From positions 112,720 through 176,719 of the forward strand of contig NZ_JACBYW010000009.1 of assembly GCF_013408175.1 (NCBI RefSeq): a DNA stretch of 64,000 bases. The letters run 5' to 3'. A program made the translations under genes and the position numbers. Each line of letters starts with the position of its first letter. Position 1 is the first letter of the stretch. Shown here piece by piece: positions 8,065 to 16,220 of this stretch. The stretch is from Actinopolyspora biskrensis. GTDB taxonomy: Bacteria; Actinomycetota; Actinomycetes; Mycobacteriales; Pseudonocardiaceae. The notes under the pieces are model-generated. The model worked only from the letters and a program-made list of their open reading frames with translations, searched no databases and was not told where the DNA came from.

Positions 8065-8889
8065 ATGGCGCGCAACCAGATCTCGATCAGCCCGGTGGCA
8101 GCGGCCTACCTGTGCGAGCGCTACGACATGCGCCCGCACCCGATGCTGCGCATCGGGACGCTGCCCGGCGAGCCGGACGAGCAGCAGCGACGCGAAGCCA
8201 GTGACCAGGGGCGACGCGAACTCCAACAGCAGGGGGTGATCGACACCGACGAGGTGCACCCCTTCCTGGACGACGCCTGGCACCTGCTGGCGCACCCGCC
8301 GCTGGCGCTCGGGGTCGCGGTGCTCGACCACAGGCGCGAGAACTTCAACGCCGTGCTGGTCGAACAGGGGCGCAACACCTTCCAGGCCTACCAGGCCGAC
8401 GGGGAGGACAACGAGACACTGCACGACATCGTGCTCACCCGGCACGACCAGGGCGGCGTGACCGGCAACGCGGTCAACCTGCTCGGCGAGCTCAGACTCG
8501 CCCCCGGCGGCTCGGCCAGCCTGCCCACGGAGCTGCTGCAGAACGCGGGCGACCGCATGTCCGCCGACCCGAGCGGCAGCGCGCTGACCGCCCTGGCCGC
8601 CTCCGGGGTGCGCCGGGAGGACGCTCAGGTGCTCGGCAAGGCGATCAGCGCGAAGCGCAGCATGGAAGCCCTGATCACCGTCCGCCTCTACGACCAGCGG
8701 GTGCGCCGGACGCACACGCTGCCGTTCGGCCTGCAGGTGCTCACCACCGAGGACGGCTCCTACATGACCCAGCGCAAACCCGGGGGCGACGGCCGCGAGT
8801 GGTACACCATGGCCCCCGCCGACGGGCGCAAGATATCGGCCAAGATCGACGAGATGATCCAGCAGCTGCGCGCCTCCATGCAACGGTAG
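8065..8889 (+). CDS. ESX secretion-associated protein EspG family
   Basis: The 274-residue protein fits the EspG family of cytosolic chaperones that bind PE-PPE heterodimers and deliver them to the ESX machinery. Visible features are the N-terminal LGELRLAPGGSASLP-type core, the mixed alpha/beta pattern, the segment LHDIVLTRHDQGGVTGNAVNLL and a basic C-terminal helix. The frame is open for 61 codons further upstream, but that part reads as Arg/His-rich non-coding translation. The ATG at 8065 gives the usual family length. The 225-bp gap after the PPE-like gene suggests its own promoter or a long spacer. No ESX core component (EccC, EccD, MycP) is in the window. Confidence 0.7.
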   Translation: MARNQISISPVAAAYLCERYDMRPHPMLRIGTLPGEPDEQQRREASDQGRRELQQQGVIDTDEVHPFLDDAWHLLAHPPLALGVAVLDHRRENFNAVLVEQGRNTFQAYQADGEDNETLHDIVLTRHDQGGVTGNAVNLLGELRLAPGGSASLPTELLQNAGDRMSADPSGSALTALAASGVRREDAQVLGKAISAKRSMEALITVRLYDQRVRRTHTLPFGLQVLTTEDGSYMTQRKPGGDGREWYTMAPADGRKISAKIDEMIQQLRASMQR

Positions 8890-8893
8890 GAAC

Positions 8894-8909
8894 CACCGCC
8901 GAGGCGGTG
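8894..8909 (+). terminator. Short hairpin after espG-like gene
   Basis: CACCGCC-GA-GGCGGTG follows the stop codon by four bases. It lacks a T-tract, which is common for actinobacterial terminators. Confidence 0.35.
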
Positions 8910-8968
8910 CCGACCCGGCGGGGCGACGACGCCCATCCGACAGAGCCACTCCACGGGGATTAAAAGAC

Positions 8969-8985
8969 TTTCATCTCCGTTTCAT
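8969..8985 (+). promoter_or_regulatory. Direct-repeat operator (TTTCAT-N5-TTTCAT) upstream of small exported protein
   Basis: Two perfect TTTCAT half-sites at 8969-8974 and 8980-8985 are spaced 11 bp start to start. That is the geometry of OmpR-family response-regulator boxes. The same arrangement recurs at 11431-11447, and the OmpR-type regulator is encoded between the two. Binding is inferred. Confidence 0.6.
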
Positions 8986-9021
8986 CCCGAGTCGGCCCGC
9001 ACCGGTCCAGGGTGGTGGAAC

Positions 9022-9327
9022 ATGAGATCGACATTACGGACCGCCCTGCTGGTGACGGCCCTCGTGCTGCCGGCCGTGGCAGTGCTCGGCGTCTACGCGC
9101 TGAGCAGCGCCCCCCGGCAGCCCGAGGTGCCGGAGCGGGTCCGCGTCGTCCACACCTCCACGGAAACACCGCCGCCCCCGCCGAGCCCCCAGCGCTCCCC
9201 GGCCTCCCCGAACACCTCGAAACCCCCGTCGCGGGCACCCGCGCCACCGGAGGACGACGATCGCGACGACGAGGACGGACTCGGTCCGCCCGCCCCCGAC
9301 GACGATCGCGACGATGACGAGGAGTGA
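9022..9327 (+). CDS. Small exported Pro-rich protein with Asp/Arg-repeat tail
   Basis: The 101-residue product has an N-terminal hydrophobic segment (about residues 6-27), a Pro/Ser/Thr-rich extracellular stretch, and an acidic tail with two copies of DDDRDD. It overlaps the sensor kinase start by 14 bp, so it is the first gene of the operon and its translation is likely coupled to the kinase. The tail resembles that of the protein at 11515 on the far side of the response regulator. No family is recognised. Candidate roles are ligand or cation binding for the adjacent sensor; this is inference from context and charge only. Confidence 0.7.
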   Translation: MRSTLRTALLVTALVLPAVAVLGVYALSSAPRQPEVPERVRVVHTSTETPPPPPSPQRSPASPNTSKPPSRAPAPPEDDDRDDEDGLGPPAPDDDRDDDEE

Positions 9328-10753
9328 CCCGGCACGGCCACGCGGCACCCGCGCGCCCGCCCGGGTGCGGATCATGGCGTGGCTGCTGCTGGTGCTCGTG
9401 GTGGTGCTCGGCACCGTCGTGCTGCTGGTGCGCCAACACCTGCACAACCAGGCCACCGACCGGGTGACGACCTCCCTGGAGCAGGAGGTCGGCGAGTTCG
9501 CCAGGTTCGCCGCGGAAGGCACCCCCTCGGCGGGGTCCTCCACCGAACCGGAGAAGCTGTTCCGGTCCTATCTGAGCAACCAGTACCCGGACACCTCGGA
9601 AGCGCTGATCGGGGTGTGGCGGGGGCCGGACGGCCCGCGATCGCTGCCTCAGGCCCAGGACGACGGGATCAAACGCATCGTGGGGGACCCGGCGCTGCTG
9701 CGGCGGATCACCACGAGCCCCGGGACCTCCGGGATGGAACGAACCGAGGCCGGTCCGATGCGCTGGGCACGGGTACGGGCCGTGACCGGCGGCGAACAGC
9801 GGGCCTGGTTCGTCGTCGCCCGGTTCACCAGCGAGGACACCGCGCAGGTCGACCGGATCGTCCGGACGCTGGTGCTGGTCAGCGGTATCGGGGTCGTAAT
9901 GGCCGCCGTGGCGGCCTGGCTCGTCGCCGGAGCGATCCTCGCCCCGGTGCGCCAGGTGCGGCGGACCGCGGCCGAGATAGGCGAACGGGACCTGACGCAG
10001 CGCATCCCCGTCGAGGGGCGCGACGACATCGCCGCGCTGGCCGAGCAGTTCAACGGGATGCTGGACCGCCTGCAGGAGGCGTTCGCCGCCCAGCGGGAGT
10101 TCGTCGACGACGCCAGCCACGAGCTGCGGACCCCGATCACCATCGTGCGCGGCAACCTGGAGCTGCTCGGTCCGGACCCCGAGGAGCGCGACGAGGTCGT
10201 GCGGCTGTGCACCGACGAGCTGGACCGGATGGGCCGGATCGTGGAGGACCTGCTTGTGCTGGCCAAAGTGGACCGGCCGGACTTCGTCACCCCGGAGCGG
10301 ACCTCCGTGCTCGAACTGATCAGCGACATCGACGCCAAGGTCCGGACCCTGGGCGACCGGCGCTGGATCCTGGAGCACATCGCCGACGGGGAGGTGCCCG
10401 TTGACCCGCAGCGGCTTACCCAGGCCGTGGTGCAGCTGGCGCAGAACGCCGTCCAACACACCGGGAAGGGCTCCGAGATACGGCTGGGCTGCGCGCTGAC
10501 CGAGGGCAGGCTGACGCTGTGGGTCAGCGACAACGGTCCAGGAATCGACCCGGCACAGCTAGCCCGGATCTTCGAACGTTTCGCGCACGGCAACGAGCGC
10601 CGCGGTGGTGCCGGACTCGGACTGTCCATAGTGCGCGCCATCGTCGACGCCCATCACGGGCAGGTGCGGGTGCGTTCGGAGGGCGGGGCGACTTTCGAGA
10701 TCGAGATCCCCGTTCCGGTCCCGGACGAACGCAGTGAGGAGCCCTGTTCATGA
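9314..10753 (+). CDS. Sensor histidine kinase (HAMP, HisKA, HATPase)
   Basis: The 479-residue kinase has a transmembrane segment at about 20-40, an extracellular sensor region (about 42-182), a second membrane helix (about 184-208), a HAMP linker and a HisKA domain with DDASHELRTP (phospho-accepting His269). The ATPase domain contains LAQNAVQH (N box), DNGPGID and GGAGLGLSIV (G boxes). All key residues are present, so it should be active. It overlaps the small exported gene upstream and the response regulator downstream (ATGA). The stimulus is unknown; the flanking Asp/Arg-rich exported proteins suggest an envelope or ionic signal. Confidence 0.93.
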   Translation: MTRSDPARPRGTRAPARVRIMAWLLLVLVVVLGTVVLLVRQHLHNQATDRVTTSLEQEVGEFARFAAEGTPSAGSSTEPEKLFRSYLSNQYPDTSEALIGVWRGPDGPRSLPQAQDDGIKRIVGDPALLRRITTSPGTSGMERTEAGPMRWARVRAVTGGEQRAWFVVARFTSEDTAQVDRIVRTLVLVSGIGVVMAAVAAWLVAGAILAPVRQVRRTAAEIGERDLTQRIPVEGRDDIAALAEQFNGMLDRLQEAFAAQREFVDDASHELRTPITIVRGNLELLGPDPEERDEVVRLCTDELDRMGRIVEDLLVLAKVDRPDFVTPERTSVLELISDIDAKVRTLGDRRWILEHIADGEVPVDPQRLTQAVVQLAQNAVQHTGKGSEIRLGCALTEGRLTLWVSDNGPGIDPAQLARIFERFAHGNERRGGAGLGLSIVRAIVDAHHGQVRVRSEGGATFEIEIPVPVPDERSEEPCS

Positions 10754-11412
10754 GCAAGATCCTGATCGTCGAGGACGAGGACCGCATCGCGCGGTTCATC
10801 GAGAAGGGGCTCTCCGCCAACGGTTTCGCCGCCACGGTGGTCGGCGACGGGCAGAGCGCGCTGCACTACGCGATCACCGGTGACTTCGACCTGATCGTGC
10901 TCGACCTCCGGTTACCCGACCAGGACGGATTCGTCGTGCTGCGCAGGATGCGGGACCAGCGCGTCAACATCCCGGTGGTCATCCTGACCGCCAGGGACAC
11001 GGTGCACGACACCGTCGCGGGGCTGGAGGGCGGTGCCGACGACTACATGACCAAGCCGTTCCGGTTCGAGGAGCTGCTGGCGCGGGTCCGGTTGCGGCTG
11101 CGATCCTCGGACGGCGCTCCCGAGACGACCGCGCTGAGCAACGGGGAGCTCTCCCTGGACCTGCGCTCCCGGCGCGCCCGGATCGCGGACACCACGGTGG
11201 ACCTCACGGCGCGCGAGTTCGCGATGCTGGAGCTGTTTCTGCGGCATCCGGGCCAGGTGCTCTCGCGGGAGCAGATCCTGTCGCACGTGTGGGGGTACGA
11301 CTTCGACCCCGGTTCGAACATCGTGGACGTGTACGTGCGGGCGCTGCGCCGCAAGATCGGAGCCGAGCGCATCGGCACCGTCCGCGGGATGGGCTACCGG
11401 CTCGGGAGGTGA
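10750..11412 (+). CDS. OmpR-family response regulator
   Basis: The 220-residue protein has an N-terminal receiver domain with acidic pocket (VEDED), phospho-acceptor Asp52 (VLDLRLPD), ILTARD and the conserved lysine in YMTKPF. The C-terminal OmpR-type winged helix contains LTAREFAMLELF, SREQILSHVWG and VDVYVRALRRKIG. Its start overlaps the kinase stop (ATGA), so the two form a matched pair. The likely targets are the TTTCAT direct repeats at 8969 and 11431, which flank this operon and have the 11-bp periodicity typical of this family. Confidence 0.94.
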   Translation: MSKILIVEDEDRIARFIEKGLSANGFAATVVGDGQSALHYAITGDFDLIVLDLRLPDQDGFVVLRRMRDQRVNIPVVILTARDTVHDTVAGLEGGADDYMTKPFRFEELLARVRLRLRSSDGAPETTALSNGELSLDLRSRRARIADTTVDLTAREFAMLELFLRHPGQVLSREQILSHVWGYDFDPGSNIVDVYVRALRRKIGAERIGTVRGMGYRLGR

Positions 11413-11430
11413 TCAACCGGGTGAAGACCC

Positions 11431-11447
11431 TTTCATGTCGGTTTCAG
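11431..11447 (+). promoter_or_regulatory. Direct-repeat operator (TTTCAT-N5-TTTCAG) upstream of the second Asp/Arg-rich gene
   Basis: Half-sites lie at 11431-11436 and 11442-11447, again 11 bp apart, with one mismatch in the second. It sits just after the response-regulator stop and about 70 bp before the next gene. It matches the site at 8969. Confidence 0.55.
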
Positions 11448-11514
11448 TCCTCCCTCAGATCCGCGGCGGAGTCTCGTGGTTGTCGGCGCAAGCACGGAAG
11501 AGAAGGGGAAGACC

Positions 11515-11856
11515 TTGCGCAACAAGAAGCGGATTTGGATCGTGGCCGCGGTGACGAGCGCGCTGGGACTCGGTGGTGCGGGGCTGGCCCTCGCCGGTGA
11601 GGGCGCGTCGAACGCACCGCAACCCTCCGGCGGGCAGAACGGCGCTGTCACCAGGGACGACGACCGGGATGACGCCCGCGAGGATCGCGATGACCGCCGG
11701 GACGACCGGGACGATCGTCGGGACGACCGGGATGACCGGGACGACGGTCGCGTCGGGACCGATGACGATCACGACGACCGGGACGGCGACCGCGACGACG
11801 ACAAGGACGACGACCGGGAGGACGGGGACGACGGAGATGACGGCCGCGATGACTGA
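11515..11856 (+). CDS. Small exported Asp/Arg-repeat protein
   Basis: The 113-residue product has a signal peptide (KKRIWIVAAVTSALGLGG, cleavage near ALA-GEG). A tail of about 65 residues is built almost entirely of Asp with regularly placed Arg (units such as DDRDDRR), ending in Asp/Gly/Asp. The TTG at 11515 is chosen over the GTG at 11476 because GAAGGGGAAG lies at proper spacing and the signal peptide then starts naturally. The repeat pattern recalls cation-binding or intrinsically disordered salt-adapted tails. It is preceded by the same operator as the gene at 9022, so the two probably respond together. No family recognised. Confidence 0.65.
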   Translation: MRNKKRIWIVAAVTSALGLGGAGLALAGEGASNAPQPSGGQNGAVTRDDDRDDAREDRDDRRDDRDDRRDDRDDRDDGRVGTDDDHDDRDGDRDDDKDDDREDGDDGDDGRDD

Positions 11857-11896
11857 TCCGCTCGTTATCGCTGTCGGGACGGTGTGACACCGGTTT

Positions 11897-11926
11897 CCCC
11901 GGAGCGCCACGCGCGGCGCTCCGGGG
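11897..11926 (+). terminator. Strong hairpin terminator
   Basis: A perfect 12-bp stem CCCCGGAGCGCC/GGCGCTCCGGGG (11897-11908 and 11915-11926) with a 6-nt loop follows the Asp/Arg-rich gene. Confidence 0.6.
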
Positions 11927-11977
11927 AGTCGCCGGCGCGGAACACCCGAGCAAGCAGCTCGCCGCGCTGTCCGGTGT

Positions 11978-12022
11978 CGTGGCACCCCGCAGCGAGAGCC
12001 CGCGAGAGGTTCCCCGCACCGC
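11978..12022. repeat. Partial copy of the dispersed intergenic element
   Basis: It contains AGCGAGAGCCCGCGAGAGG (from 11991) followed by TTCC, matching the half-site of the elements at 131, 38785 and 41765. The central dyad is missing. Confidence 0.5.
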
Positions 12023-12053
12023 CGGGCGAAGGGACGGACCAAGTCCTACCTCG

Positions 12054-12815
12054 TCAGCTCAGTCCGGACTCCCCTGCCAGCTCGACCAGCATCGACTCGA
12101 ACAGCCGGCCGGCCTGGCTGACGTCGAAGGGGAACTGGTCGAACACCTCCAGCGCCACCTGCCCGTACAACCGAGCCCACCAGCGCAGCAGCAGGTAGAC
12201 GGCCTCGGCGCTGAGCGCCTCCCGCGGCATGTCGATGCCCTCGGCCTCGAAGGCCTCGGCGAGATCGCGCCTGCTGTCCCCCAACCCGTCCCGCAGCTCT
12301 TCGGGGATGTGCGCGGGCGGCGACTCGGCCACCCCCTCGGCCATCAGTGGGCCGGCCACCTTGAGGAAGACACTGCCCAGCTCATCGCGGCGGGGCATCT
12401 CCTGCTCGTGGGCAGTGCCGCCACCGCCCTGCCGCTCGGGGCCGCCCCGCTTCCGCGTGCCCTTGGCCGCGGGGGTGGCGAACACGAGGGCGAACTCGCG
12501 CGGGTGGGCCAGCGCCCACCACCGAAAACCCCGGCACACGGCGAAAACCTTGCTCAGGTGGCCCTGCTCCGTGGGCATGGCCGCGGTCAACTCCGCGGAC
12601 AGGTCGCCGCAGATGTCCTCGCGGATCCGCGAGAGCAGCTCCTCACGGGAGGCGTAGTAGCGGTACAGGGCCGGGGCCGTGATGCCCAGCTCCCGCGCGA
12701 TGGCGCGCAGGGTCACCGCTTCCTGTCCCTCCCGGACCAACAGCTCGCGCGCCTGCCTGCGGATGTCGAGCTCCGTGGCGGCTCGGGACTGTTCACGCCG
12801 AGTGACTTCGTTCAT
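12054..12815 (-). CDS. TetR-family transcriptional regulator
   Basis: The 253-residue protein has an N-terminal TetR helix-turn-helix (about residues 16-62, with VTLRAIARELGITAPALYRYYASREEL). The longer ligand-binding domain contains FRWWALAHPREFALVF, seen in the WHG-type TetR branch. An insertion rich in Lys/Arg/Gly at about 120-140 is atypical and probably a surface loop. It is divergent from the MMPL exporter at 12938, with operator-like dyads in the 120-bp gap, the usual arrangement for a repressor of an exporter. GGAG five bases before the ATG supports the start. Confidence 0.88.
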   Translation of the reverse strand: MNEVTRREQSRAATELDIRRQARELLVREGQEAVTLRAIARELGITAPALYRYYASREELLSRIREDICGDLSAELTAAMPTEQGHLSKVFAVCRGFRWWALAHPREFALVFATPAAKGTRKRGGPERQGGGGTAHEQEMPRRDELGSVFLKVAGPLMAEGVAESPPAHIPEELRDGLGDSRRDLAEAFEAEGIDMPREALSAEAVYLLLRWWARLYGQVALEVFDQFPFDVSQAGRLFESMLVELAGESGLS

Positions 12816-12837
12816 GGGTCACTCCATCGGGTGCTCG

Positions 12838-12879
12838 TAACGGCAGTTGTCGTTACAGTGGGCGAAGTAAACGCCGTTA
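12838..12879. promoter_or_regulatory. Probable TetR operator between tetR and MMPL genes
   Basis: TAACGGCAGTTGTCGTTA (12838-12855) is an imperfect palindrome with 14 of 18 positions symmetric. A second inverted motif TAAACGCCGTTA (12868-12879) shares the TAACGGC half-site. Both lie between the divergent starts. Confidence 0.6.
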
Positions 12880-12937
12880 ACTCGGGATCGGTGGCCGCAG
12901 CCACTGTACGGCCCCCATCACGTCGCCGGAGGTCCGC

Positions 12938-15103
12938 GTGTTCTCTTCCTGGGGATCCCTCGCTTACCGACATCGACTTCCCGTGCTGCTCACGGTGCTG
13001 CTCGTCGTCGTGGCGGGCGGAATCTGGGGGCTCGGAGTGTTCGACCGCCTCGGGCAGGGCGGCTACGAATCGCCGAACAGCGAAGCGGCCGAAGCCCAGG
13101 AGGTCGCCGACGGAGCCCTCGGTTCCACGGGCGGCGACGTGGTCGTGCTCTACGACGTCGGCGACGGCGCGAGCATCGACGACCCTGAACTGGGCAGCCG
13201 GATCCGGGACAGGCTCGCGGCGCTGCCGGACTCCGCGGTCGACGAGGTCACCTCGTACTGGTCCACCCCCACTCCCGCCCTGGCGAGCGACGACGAAACG
13301 GTAGGTCTGGCCACCATAGACCTCTCCGGGGAAGAAAGCGGCAAAACGGCCTCCTACGAACGCATCGCCGACCGGCTCGACGTCGCGGGCGCGGACACGG
13401 ACGTGGCCGGGGACGTGCCGATGCAGGCCTCGATGAACCAGCACTCCAAACAGGACCTGGCCATGGCCGAGGCCGTCTCGCTTCCCGTGGTGCTGGTACT
13501 GCTGGTGATCATCTTTGGCGGCGCGGTCGCCGCCGCGCTGCCGGTGCTGGTCGGCGGGGCCGCCGTGTTCGGCTCGCTGGGACTGCTGCACCTGATCTCG
13601 CTGCTGACCGAGGTCAACACCTTCGCGGTCAACGTGGCCAGCCTGCTCGGACTCGGCCTGGCCATCGACTACGGCCTGTTCATGGTCGGACGTTTCCGGG
13701 AGGAGCTCGCGGCGGGCGCCGAGACCGGACAGGCGGTCCGGCGCGGTGTCAGCACCGCGGGCCGCACCGTCGTGTTCTCCGCGACCCTGCTGGTGATCGC
13801 GCTGGCCAGCCTGCTGCTCTTCCCGCAGAGCTTCCTGCGCTCGCTGGCCTACGGCGGCATGTCCTCGGTGGCGCTGGCCGCGGTGATCTCCCTGACCGTG
13901 CTGCCCGCGATCCTCGGGATGCTCGGGCACCGCGTGGACAAACTGGCGGTGCCGTGGCGCGGGAGGCGACGGGAAGCCGGAAGCGCCCCCGCCCGCGGGT
14001 GGTACCGCTTCGCCTCGGCGGTCATGAAACGCCCGCTGCTCACGGCATTGCCGATCATCGCCGTCCTGCTGCTGCTCGGCGCGCCCTTCCTCGGGACCAA
14101 GTTCGGCACCCCGGACGAGCGCGTGCTGCCGAACGACGACCCGGCCCGGCAGGGCATCGAGAAGCTCCGCGCGGAATTCCCCGCGATGAGTGGCGACAAC
14201 GTCCGGATGGTCGTGGACGGCGGGCAGACCCCGCCCTCTCAGCCGGAGCTGAGCCGCTACTCGCAGCGGGTCTCCGAGGTTCCCGGCATCGGCGAGGTCC
14301 GGCCGGTGGGCAGCGGAGAGGGCGTCGTCGTGCTCGAAGCGGGTCTGGACGCCGAGCCGTTCGGCGAGCGCGCCAACGACGCGGTGGACGAGATCCGCTC
14401 GCTGAGCTCTCCGGGGGAGAGCGAGGTGCTCGTCGGGGGGATGACCGCGCTGAACCTGGACAGCCTGCGCGACACCGTCGACATGTTGCCCTGGGTGGCG
14501 GCCCTGCTGGTCGGGGCCACGCTGGTGCTGATGTTCTTCGCCTTCGGCTCGGTGGTGCTGCCGATCAAGGCCGTCGTGCTCAGCGTGCTGAGCCTTTCGG
14601 CCACTTTCGGCGTGCTGACCTGGATATTCGTCGACGGCCACGGGGCCGGGCCGCTCAACGTGACCCCGGCGCCGTTGTCGGTGGGCATCGTGGTGCTGAT
14701 GGCCTCGGTCGTGTTCGGGCTGTCCACCGACTACGAGGTGTTCCTGCTGTCCAGGATGGTCGAGGCGCGCGAGGCGGGGGCCGAAACCCCGGACGCGGTG
14801 CGCGACGGGCTGGCCCGCACGGGCAGGATGATCACAGCGGCGGCCCTGCTGCTGATCGTGGTGACGGGAGCCTTCGCCTTCTCCAGCGTGGCGATGATGC
14901 GGTTCATCGGCGTGGGGATGATCGTCGCCCTGGTCCTGGACGCCACCGTGGTGCGGATGATCCTCGTCCCCGCGCTGCTGCGGCTGTTCGGCGACGCCTC
15001 GTGGTGGGCGCCGAGCGCGTTGCGGCGGAGGCGGCGGACCGGCGCTTCGGACGACGACTCCGGAGCCGCCCCCGAGCAGCACCGGCTGCAGTCGACGCGC
15101 TGA
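12938..15103 (+). CDS. MMPL/RND-family membrane exporter
   Basis: The 721-residue protein has the MMPL layout: TM1, an extracytoplasmic domain, a bundle of five or six helices (about 175-335), then the same pattern repeated (about 355-700). Conserved membrane segments include LGLAIDYGLFMVGRFREEL and its second-half counterpart FGLSTDYEVFLLSRMVE, the proton-relay-like motifs of mycobacterial MmpL proteins. Members export lipids, siderophores or drugs using the proton gradient. The start is a GTG with CGGAGG upstream. A divergent TetR regulator and operator suggest induction by a hydrophobic ligand; the substrate is unknown. Confidence 0.9.
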   Translation: MFSSWGSLAYRHRLPVLLTVLLVVVAGGIWGLGVFDRLGQGGYESPNSEAAEAQEVADGALGSTGGDVVVLYDVGDGASIDDPELGSRIRDRLAALPDSAVDEVTSYWSTPTPALASDDETVGLATIDLSGEESGKTASYERIADRLDVAGADTDVAGDVPMQASMNQHSKQDLAMAEAVSLPVVLVLLVIIFGGAVAAALPVLVGGAAVFGSLGLLHLISLLTEVNTFAVNVASLLGLGLAIDYGLFMVGRFREELAAGAETGQAVRRGVSTAGRTVVFSATLLVIALASLLLFPQSFLRSLAYGGMSSVALAAVISLTVLPAILGMLGHRVDKLAVPWRGRRREAGSAPARGWYRFASAVMKRPLLTALPIIAVLLLLGAPFLGTKFGTPDERVLPNDDPARQGIEKLRAEFPAMSGDNVRMVVDGGQTPPSQPELSRYSQRVSEVPGIGEVRPVGSGEGVVVLEAGLDAEPFGERANDAVDEIRSLSSPGESEVLVGGMTALNLDSLRDTVDMLPWVAALLVGATLVLMFFAFGSVVLPIKAVVLSVLSLSATFGVLTWIFVDGHGAGPLNVTPAPLSVGIVVLMASVVFGLSTDYEVFLLSRMVEAREAGAETPDAVRDGLARTGRMITAAALLLIVVTGAFAFSSVAMMRFIGVGMIVALVLDATVVRMILVPALLRLFGDASWWAPSALRRRRRTGASDDDSGAAPEQHRLQSTR

Positions 15104-15280
15104 TCCCGTTTGGGGTTTCCAGGAGCGGAGGCGACGCGCATGCTCGGGGTGGCGGGACGCGTCGTCCGTGAGCCCGCCGGTTCGGTCCCGCCGAGCGGGC
15201 GCGTTCGCGCGGCCTCGCGGACCGTCGGGGCGGGCCGCTGTGCGAGACTCACGGATTCGAGAGATGTCGGAGGTAACCCC

Positions 15281-15646
15281 ATGACCGCGGAACAGTCCAA
15301 TCGGGAAGGCGCCGCCGAACGGGAGAACGCGGGCGTGCTCGTTTACAGCCGACCCGGCTGCCCGTTCTGCACGACCCTGCGCGCCGGGCTGCGCAAGCAC
15401 GGCGTCCGTTTCGACGAGGTCGACATCTGGGAGGACGAGCAGGCCGCAGCGACCGTGCGCTCGCTGGCCGCGGGCAACGAGACGGTACCCACCGTGGTGA
15501 TCGGCTCGTGGTCGGCGGTCAACCCCTCCGCCGAAGCGGTGCGCGAGGCAGCCTCCGAACACGCGCCCGCGGCGTTGCCCGCGAGCGAGCCCGGGCTGGT
15601 GGACGGGACGCTGAAGGCCCTCGGGCTGCGGCGGAACGAGTCGTGA
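15281..15646 (+). CDS. Mycoredoxin/glutaredoxin-like protein
   Basis: The 121-residue protein has a thioredoxin-fold glutaredoxin core: LVYSRPGCPFC (active-site Cys about 27 and 30), a cis-proline segment NETVPTVVIG and an alpha helix after it. In actinobacteria such proteins reduce mycothiol-mixed disulfides. A Glu/Asn-rich N-terminal extension of about 15 residues and a C-terminal extension of about 30 follow a common pattern in this group. The ATG at 15281 is preceded by CGGAGGT; an upstream in-frame start is not credible. It lies 177 bp after the MMPL gene and may be separately transcribed. Confidence 0.87.
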   Translation: MTAEQSNREGAAERENAGVLVYSRPGCPFCTTLRAGLRKHGVRFDEVDIWEDEQAAATVRSLAAGNETVPTVVIGSWSAVNPSAEAVREAASEHAPAALPASEPGLVDGTLKALGLRRNES

Positions 15647-15674
15647 CTTCTCGGCTGCCGTAGGTGGTTCTGAT

Positions 15675-15735
15675 GAGCGGAACCTCTCGCGGGCTCTCAC
15701 CGCGGGTGCCCGCGCGGCAGGAGGTTCGAGGGGCT
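15675..15735. repeat. Partial copy of the dispersed intergenic element
   Basis: GCGGAACCTCTCGCGGGCTC matches the minus-orientation half-site found at 41808 (GCGGAACCTCTCGCGAGCTC). The rest of the element is not recognisable. Confidence 0.45.
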
Positions 15736-15782
15736 GGGGTCAGCCGTACGGGGGGCATTACGACCGACCCCAGCGGTTGTGA

Positions 15783-15938
15783 TCGTCGATGGCGCGATAT
15801 CGACGAGCAGCAACTGTCCCAGTGTGACGCGTAAGAACCCGAAAAGGATGCGGTTTTGCTCCGAATGACCCCCGATTGGGGGTGTATTCGGGCGGATACC
15901 GCTGCAGAAATCGGATGATCGGGTGAAAAGTTCACCCG
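15783..15938. other. Cluster of three stem-loops in a long intergenic region
   Basis: TCGTCGAT/ATCGACGA (15783-15806), ACCCCC-GATT-GGGGGT (15868-15883) and CGGGTGAA-AAG-TTCACCCG (15920-15938) follow one another. The last abuts the stop of the minus-strand gene fragment at 15940 and could be its terminator. The remainder of 15647-16568 holds the fragment, a repeat half-site, the motif GGCGGCTCGGTTTGC at 16340 and nothing else I can identify. Confidence 0.4.
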
Positions 15939-15939
15939 G

Positions 15940-16220
15940 TCACGTCCGGGTCAGACCCGGGCCGCTGTGGAGCACCGTCCCGCCGGGCGCGGGGTTCGCG
16001 GTGATCCGCGGCGGCACGACCGCGTCGGGGGTCTTTTCCGGGTTCTTCGGGGCGGGGAGTCCTCGGCCGAGCCGGTACGGGTTCCCGTCCCCGCCTCCGG
16101 GATCCGTTCCGGAGGTATCGCGCTGGTGTCGACCGGTTCACCGAGCACGATCCGCGGGTTCGAGGCGGACGGTTGTGCCGGACGGGTGCTGCGGGGAGCC
16201 CTCACGTTTCGTTGTGTCAT
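15940..16220 (-). pseudogene. Possible frameshifted small gene
   Basis: From the ATG at 16220 the minus strand reads a coding-like frame with GC-rich third positions (including SNPRIVLGEPVDTS). The signal then moves to the neighbouring frame, reading NPEKTPDAVVPPRITANPAP and ending TVLHSGPGLTRT before the TGA at 15940-15942. Neither frame alone covers the region; one base of shift near 16130 would join them. The second frame has no start of its own. It may be a decayed gene, a real frameshift or a sequencing error. No family recognised. Confidence 0.3.

Noticed and set aside
12812..15700. 962-codon minus-strand open frame opposite the MMPL gene
   Set aside because: It is antisense to a clear transporter, is rich in His/Gln/Arg/Gly and has no recognisable motif; such long shadows are usual at this GC content.
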